Source: Candidatus Zixiibacteriota bacterium (lineage in GTDB: Bacteria; Zixibacteria; MSB-5A5; GN15; PGXB01). Taken from it: a stretch of DNA of 13,875 nt. Below the pieces are notes generated by a model. It was not told where the DNA came from. It was given only the letters and a program-made list of their open reading frames with translations, and did not search any database. A program made the translations under genes and the position numbers. The stretch spans positions 1 to 13,875 of the forward strand of contig DAOWOO010000006.1 in NCBI GenBank assembly GCA_030642025.1, read 5' to 3'. The first letter of the stretch is position 1. Each line of letters opens with the position of its first letter. Below are positions 8,701-13,875 of this stretch, one piece after another.

Positions 8701-11700
8701 AACCTCGGCTTCCACTATTGATGACGTCATACAGGCTATCAACAATACACTTGATGCGCATCCCGATCCGCAGGTCCATAATATCGACGCCGCCATAAAT
8801 GCGGGCGGTACGGGTATCGACATTGTGGACAGCAATGGTGTCGCCCTGGGTCTGATGATTGAAGAATTCAGCATCAATGGTACAACCGCCGCCGATCTTG
8901 GTATTCTGGGGTCAATTGATCCCACCCTTAACGGATCCGATCTAAATCCGCAATCGGATTATTCGGTCGTCGAGAATGCTCCCGGTGAAACGACGGCAGC
9001 AGATCTTGGAATCGGCGGAAATTTCCATGATACGAGCGTCGGGACCTCGATTCAGCCGAGTCTGGAGGCCGGTACGCCATTATCACTCCTGTGCGGCGGT
9101 AATGGTCTTCCGCTGGGGCAGATCCGTATTTCGCACGGTAATGACAGCGTTCTCCTGGATCTCGGTAATCCGGTTCTAAGCACGGTGGGCGATGTAATCA
9201 ACGCCATTAACAATACCGGTCTGGGTATTACGGCGTCTATTAATGATGATCTGACCGGAATACAGGTCGTTTCAAATGAAACCGGGAAAACCCTGGTTAT
9301 TACCGAAGTGGATGGTGGGCATACAGCGCATGATCTGGGTATTTTCGGATCTCCGGATATCCTGGGATCGATTATAATCCTCGAACAGGCACTGCGGGAA
9401 GATGATCAGGAAGTTATTCTTCAGATAATAGGAAACTTGAGAGATGGACACCAGGAACTGCTGCGTCATCGCGGCGGCGTTGGTTCCAAAGTCGTCCGCC
9501 TGGAATCGACAAACACTCGCTTGATGGACTTGCATTTCAGTTTTACCAAGATGCTAAGTGATGTTGAGGATGCCGATCTGACCAAGCTGGTATCGGACCT
9601 GTCCATGCAGGAGAACAGCTACCGGGCGGCTTTGATTGCATCGTCAAAAATATTACAGCCGACATTATTGGATTTTTTAAGATAAGAGCCTAACTAACAG
9701 GGAATAGCTGTATGATAGTATCAACAATAAGATTTGGAGACATTGACATTCAGGATAACAAGGTCATTACCATGCCGAAACCGATACTCGGATTTGAGCA
9801 TTTAAAGCGGTACTGTATAATCGAGCGCGAAGATTGCCGCCCGTTTTTATGGTACCAGGCGGTTGATGATGCGGCGGTGGCGTTTATAATCGTCAACCCG
9901 CTCTTTTTCTATCCAGAATATCGAATTGAGGTCAACCCCAGGGAGCTTGAAGAACTGAGAATTCGGAATGTCGAGCTGGTGGAGACATATGTTATTGTGT
10001 CAGTGCCGTCCGATCCCCGCCGGATGTCGATCAACCTTCAGGGGCCGGTTGTAATCAGCACCGAAAGCCGACTGGCCAAACAGTTGATTCTGGTTAATTC
10101 GGAATACCGCGTCAAGCATTACATCATGGAAGAGACCGACACGACTGTTGACGAAATACCCGAGGATGAGACGGTCATTTCTGAAGTCGCGGTATAAAAT
10201 ATGGTCGGTAAAAAGAGAAAATCATCGGCTAGGAAAAAAACATCCGTAAGGACGCATAAGGCGACGCCCTCCCGATCTCCTCGATCACGCCGGTCGGAAA
10301 AAAATACCAGCCCCACGAATACCGGGAATATAATAAAATCACTCAAGCTGGCGTCGGAGCTGTACTCCCAAAAGAAAATAGCCGATACTATCAAGATTCT
10401 GGATGGGCTTGATGCGGGTTCTCTATCCGGGCTTAATATTATTGAGTATTACCGGCTTCTGGCCTATTCCTGCGCCAATTCAGACAGACTGACCGAGGCG
10501 GAAGCGGCGGCCATTAAGGGGATGGAGTTAAATTCCGATGACCGCGATTTCCCCTTTGTACTGTCGTTTATATATGCCAGTTTCAAGGATTATGATAAAT
10601 GCCTGGAATTCGGCGGCAATTTTGAAAAGCTTGCCCTGAACAAGAAGAGCGAATCCCGACCGGGTAAATTCCTCAGTGACGGTCATCATCACCTGCTTTT
10701 CAATTATCTCGGCATTGCCTATAAGGCCATGAATGAAATGAAAAAGGCGGAAGACGCCTTTCGACGTGTAATTGAACTGATCCCGAGTGATGAACAAGCC
10801 TATTTGAACCTGGCCAATATGTACCTGCGGTTGAATGATTATGACAAGGCTGGTGAAATAGTAAAGGATGGCCTGAGAAAATGTTCCCAGGTGCAGGAAC
10901 TGCGGATGCTTGAGAAAACACTTGAGAACAAGGCAACCATCTGCGCCTGCATGATTGTCAAAAACGAAGAAGAGTTGTTACCCGGATGTCTGGAGTCAAT
11001 TCGAAGCTGGATAGATGATATTATAATCGTTGATACCGGTTCCACCGACAGGACGGTGGAAATCGCCAGATCATACGGCGCCAAAGTCTATTTCCAGGAA
11101 TGGGAGGGTAGTTTTTCAAAGGCGCGAAATTTCTCCATATCCAAGGCGACCTGTGACTGGATATTATATATCGATGCCGATGAAGAGTTTGTTCAGGAGG
11201 ATGTGCCGCTTCTCAGGCAGGCCATTTCGCAGGGAGATCACCGGCTGGTCTCGGTGGTTATTAACAATGTCAACAGGAAAACGGGCGAGGGATCGTCCAG
11301 CCTGACCTATAACCGGGTATTTCGAAGCGATGCCGGGTTCTATTTTGATGGAATTGTACATAATCAGTTGAAATATGCCGATGATGAACCGATTTTAAGA
11401 ACACCGGTCAGATTGAAGCATTATGGTTATCACCTTGATCCCGAAAAAATGAAAAAAAAGCTGGCCAGATCACGGACACTCCTTGAAAAACAGATTGAAG
11501 AAAACCCGGATAACGGCTTTGCTCATTTCAACCTGGCCCAACTGCTCAGAAGCGTCAGTATTCAGGATGACCCAAAGGCGCATTCACTGGGAGTGAAACA
11601 TGCCGAAAAGGTGATCGAGTTAACATCGCAGGGAAAAAGCATTCACCTCATGGCCCATGACCAGATCGCATCGTTTTATTATGCCATGAAACAGTTTGGT

Positions 11701-13875
11701 AGGGCCGAAGAGTATTCACTCAAAGCGCTGGAATTGCAAAATGATTATCTTGATCCGCTTCTGTTATTGGCCCTGATTTACCAGGCAATGGATAAGAATG
11801 ACAAGGCGGAGGAATATTGCTATCGGTATCTCAAAGAGCAGTCAAAACAGATTAAGATGGTTATCCCCGATGGGATGTTGATTGCCTACCTGAGGGCCCG
11901 GCATGTTGCCTATCGGACTCTTGGACAAGTCTGGCTGGCCAGAGAAGACTTGAAGAAAGCGGGTGAGTTTTTCCGAAAGGCCTTAAATGAGCAGGAACCG
12001 TTCCAGGACTTATATATCCGCCTGTCCGGAGTATATCTTGATCTTAAGGAACCCGACAAAGCGCTGGAATTTATAGACAAAGAACTTGTCTGGCACCCTG
12101 ATTCAGACCTGGCCCACCTTTTTATGGGACGTTACTTCAGCATGAGAGGTGATCTTGAAAAGGCGGAAATATATTATGGCAAAGCCCTTGAACTCACTGA
12201 AGGCAACGCTCTTGTGCTCCAGAAAGCAGGGAGTTTCTTCGCCGAGTATGGCAAGCCTGAAAACGCAGTAATTGCATACCGGCGTTTAACTGAATGTTAC
12301 CCCGATAATGTCAGTGGGTGGAAGCTTCTGGCAAAAATAAGCTACGAAATGGCGCAATATGTGGAGTGTAAAAAATCACTTCAGGTATATTTAAAATTCA
12401 AACCAAATGATCCGGAAATCTTTAATAATCTGGGGAATTGCCTGTTTAACCTTGAGGAATTCGGCGAGGCGGAGCGATATTTCGAGAAAGCGATGGAAAT
12501 TGATGACGGTCAGCCTTCCGTTTATCGTGGTCTCGGGTTGACTCGCTATCGTTTGGGCAAATCCAAAGAGGCTTTGGCCCTTCTGGAGAAGTACCGGTCT
12601 TTTACTCCCGATGATGTCAATATTGAACTGACAATCGGCAGTATATACGGCCAAATAGGCGAATATTCCTCGGCAATTCAGCATTTTGAACGACTGTTGA
12701 TGGCGAATCCGGGACATATTGAAGGATTATATCATCTATCAGAATGTTACCGCCTTATGGGACATATCGATTCGGCGGCAATAGGATATGAGCAAATACT
12801 CAAGCTTAAATCCGATTATAGGCCAGCCAGGCAGCGATTACGCGAGATTGAAATACAGAAAACACCGACTTAACCTGTTGCCGTCCAAAATATAGTAAAA
12901 ATATAGTCGGCCTCATTAAATAAAGTTTTCCGGATTAATGCCGAAAATAAAAGCAAAAAGTAAATAGATACGGAAAGAACATTGAAGTTAACAAATTTTT
13001 GGGGGAGGTAAAAACACAAAAAACAGGTTTTATTTATTCTTTATAGGAGAAGAGACATCGGATGTAACCCGCTCTTGGGGTTTAAGAGAATTGCCGGGTA
13101 AGGAAACCCGCCAATATTCAAGGAGGAAATAACAGATGTCACTTCGCATCAACAACAACATTGCTGCGATTAATGCGCATCGGAACCTGGTCCTGACCAC
13201 GTCGAACCTTTCCAGTTCAATGGAAAAGCTCTCATCTGGTTACCGGATCAACCGTGCCGCCGATAACCCGGCCGGTCTGGTTATATCCGAGCAGTTCCGC
13301 GCGCAGATTGCAGGTCTGAATACCGCTATCAGCAACTCAGAAGGTAGCATGAACATGATTCAGACTGCTGAAGGCGCTCTCACCGAAATCAACAGTCTGC
13401 TGGTTTCAATGAGAGAATTGTCCATTCATGCGGCCAACGAAGGTTTCAACGATCTCGCTCAGTTGCAGGCCGACCAGGCTGAAATTGACAACGCAGTTCT
13501 GACCATTGACCGAATTGCAACCAACACGCAGTTTGGCACCAAGAAACTGCTCGATGGCTCCAATGCCAATACTGCCGTATTTACCGGCACCCTTGCCGGC
13601 ACGTCAGGTATCAATATCCGTGAGAGTTACCTCTCTGACGGCACCCATCATATTACGGCGACCAAAACATCTGACACCTCGGCCACCGTTAATACTGAAA
13701 TTTATGGTGTGTCGATGGATCCCGCAGTGATTCCGGCCAGTCTGTCTGATGGTTCTCATGAGTTAAATGTTATTCAGGCTTCCGCTGCGGCGGCTAAAGA
13801 CAATGGCTCGGCCATGTATTATGTCGATACCAGCGGTAATATCAACGATGAGTACGGCAACGGTATCACTTTTGC

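Overview
The window is a long, co-oriented flagellar gene cluster from a motile, diderm (Gram-negative-type) bacterium. The diderm assignment rests on intact genes for the periplasmic P-ring (flgI), the outer-membrane L-ring (flgH) and the P-ring chaperone (flgA). The late genes carry the CsrA-FliW pair known from Firmicutes, spirochaetes, epsilon- and deltaproteobacteria and several deep-branching phyla, and FlgJ carries an SLT-type lytic transglycosylase instead of the enterobacterial glucosaminidase. Gene order (flgF-G-A-H-I-J-N-K-csrA-flgL-fliW), moderate GC and Flagellin_IN-type repeats fit a deltaproteobacterial-like or FCB/Zixibacteria-like lineage. The phylum cannot be fixed from this sequence alone.

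Layout: positions 1-308 hold no gene I can support and act as the upstream region of a near-consensus sigma-54 promoter (309-325). From 351 to 12873 thirteen genes run on the + strand with gaps of at most about 45 bases and one overlap, which suggests one long operon. They are the distal rod (flgF, flgG), ring assembly (flgA, flgH, flgI), rod-cap/muramidase (flgJ), hook-filament junction export and structure (flgN, flgK, flgL), post-transcriptional control (csrA, fliW), an unrecognised 57-residue ORF between csrA and flgL, and a large TPR-GT2-TPR glycosyltransferase. After a 262-base gap with its own sigma-28 promoter, a flagellin gene begins at 13136 and runs off the window.

The genes read as a temporal programme. 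Sigma-54 would drive rod, ring and junction proteins. Sigma-28 would drive flagellin, and possibly an internal start at flgN. CsrA would repress flagellin translation by binding GGA motifs in its roughly 180-base leader until FliW, freed when flagellin is exported, sequesters CsrA. The TPR glycosyltransferase next to flagellin is a good candidate for flagellin glycosylation.

No CRISPR, transposon, tRNA or rRNA was seen. The most interesting points are: the complete CsrA/FliW/flagellin-leader circuit with oppositely charged C-terminal tails on CsrA and FliW; the small uncharacterised ORF inside that circuit; a FlgH without any cysteine, so it cannot be a lipoprotein; an oversized FlgL with inserted repeats; and candidate sigma-28 promoters at flgN.
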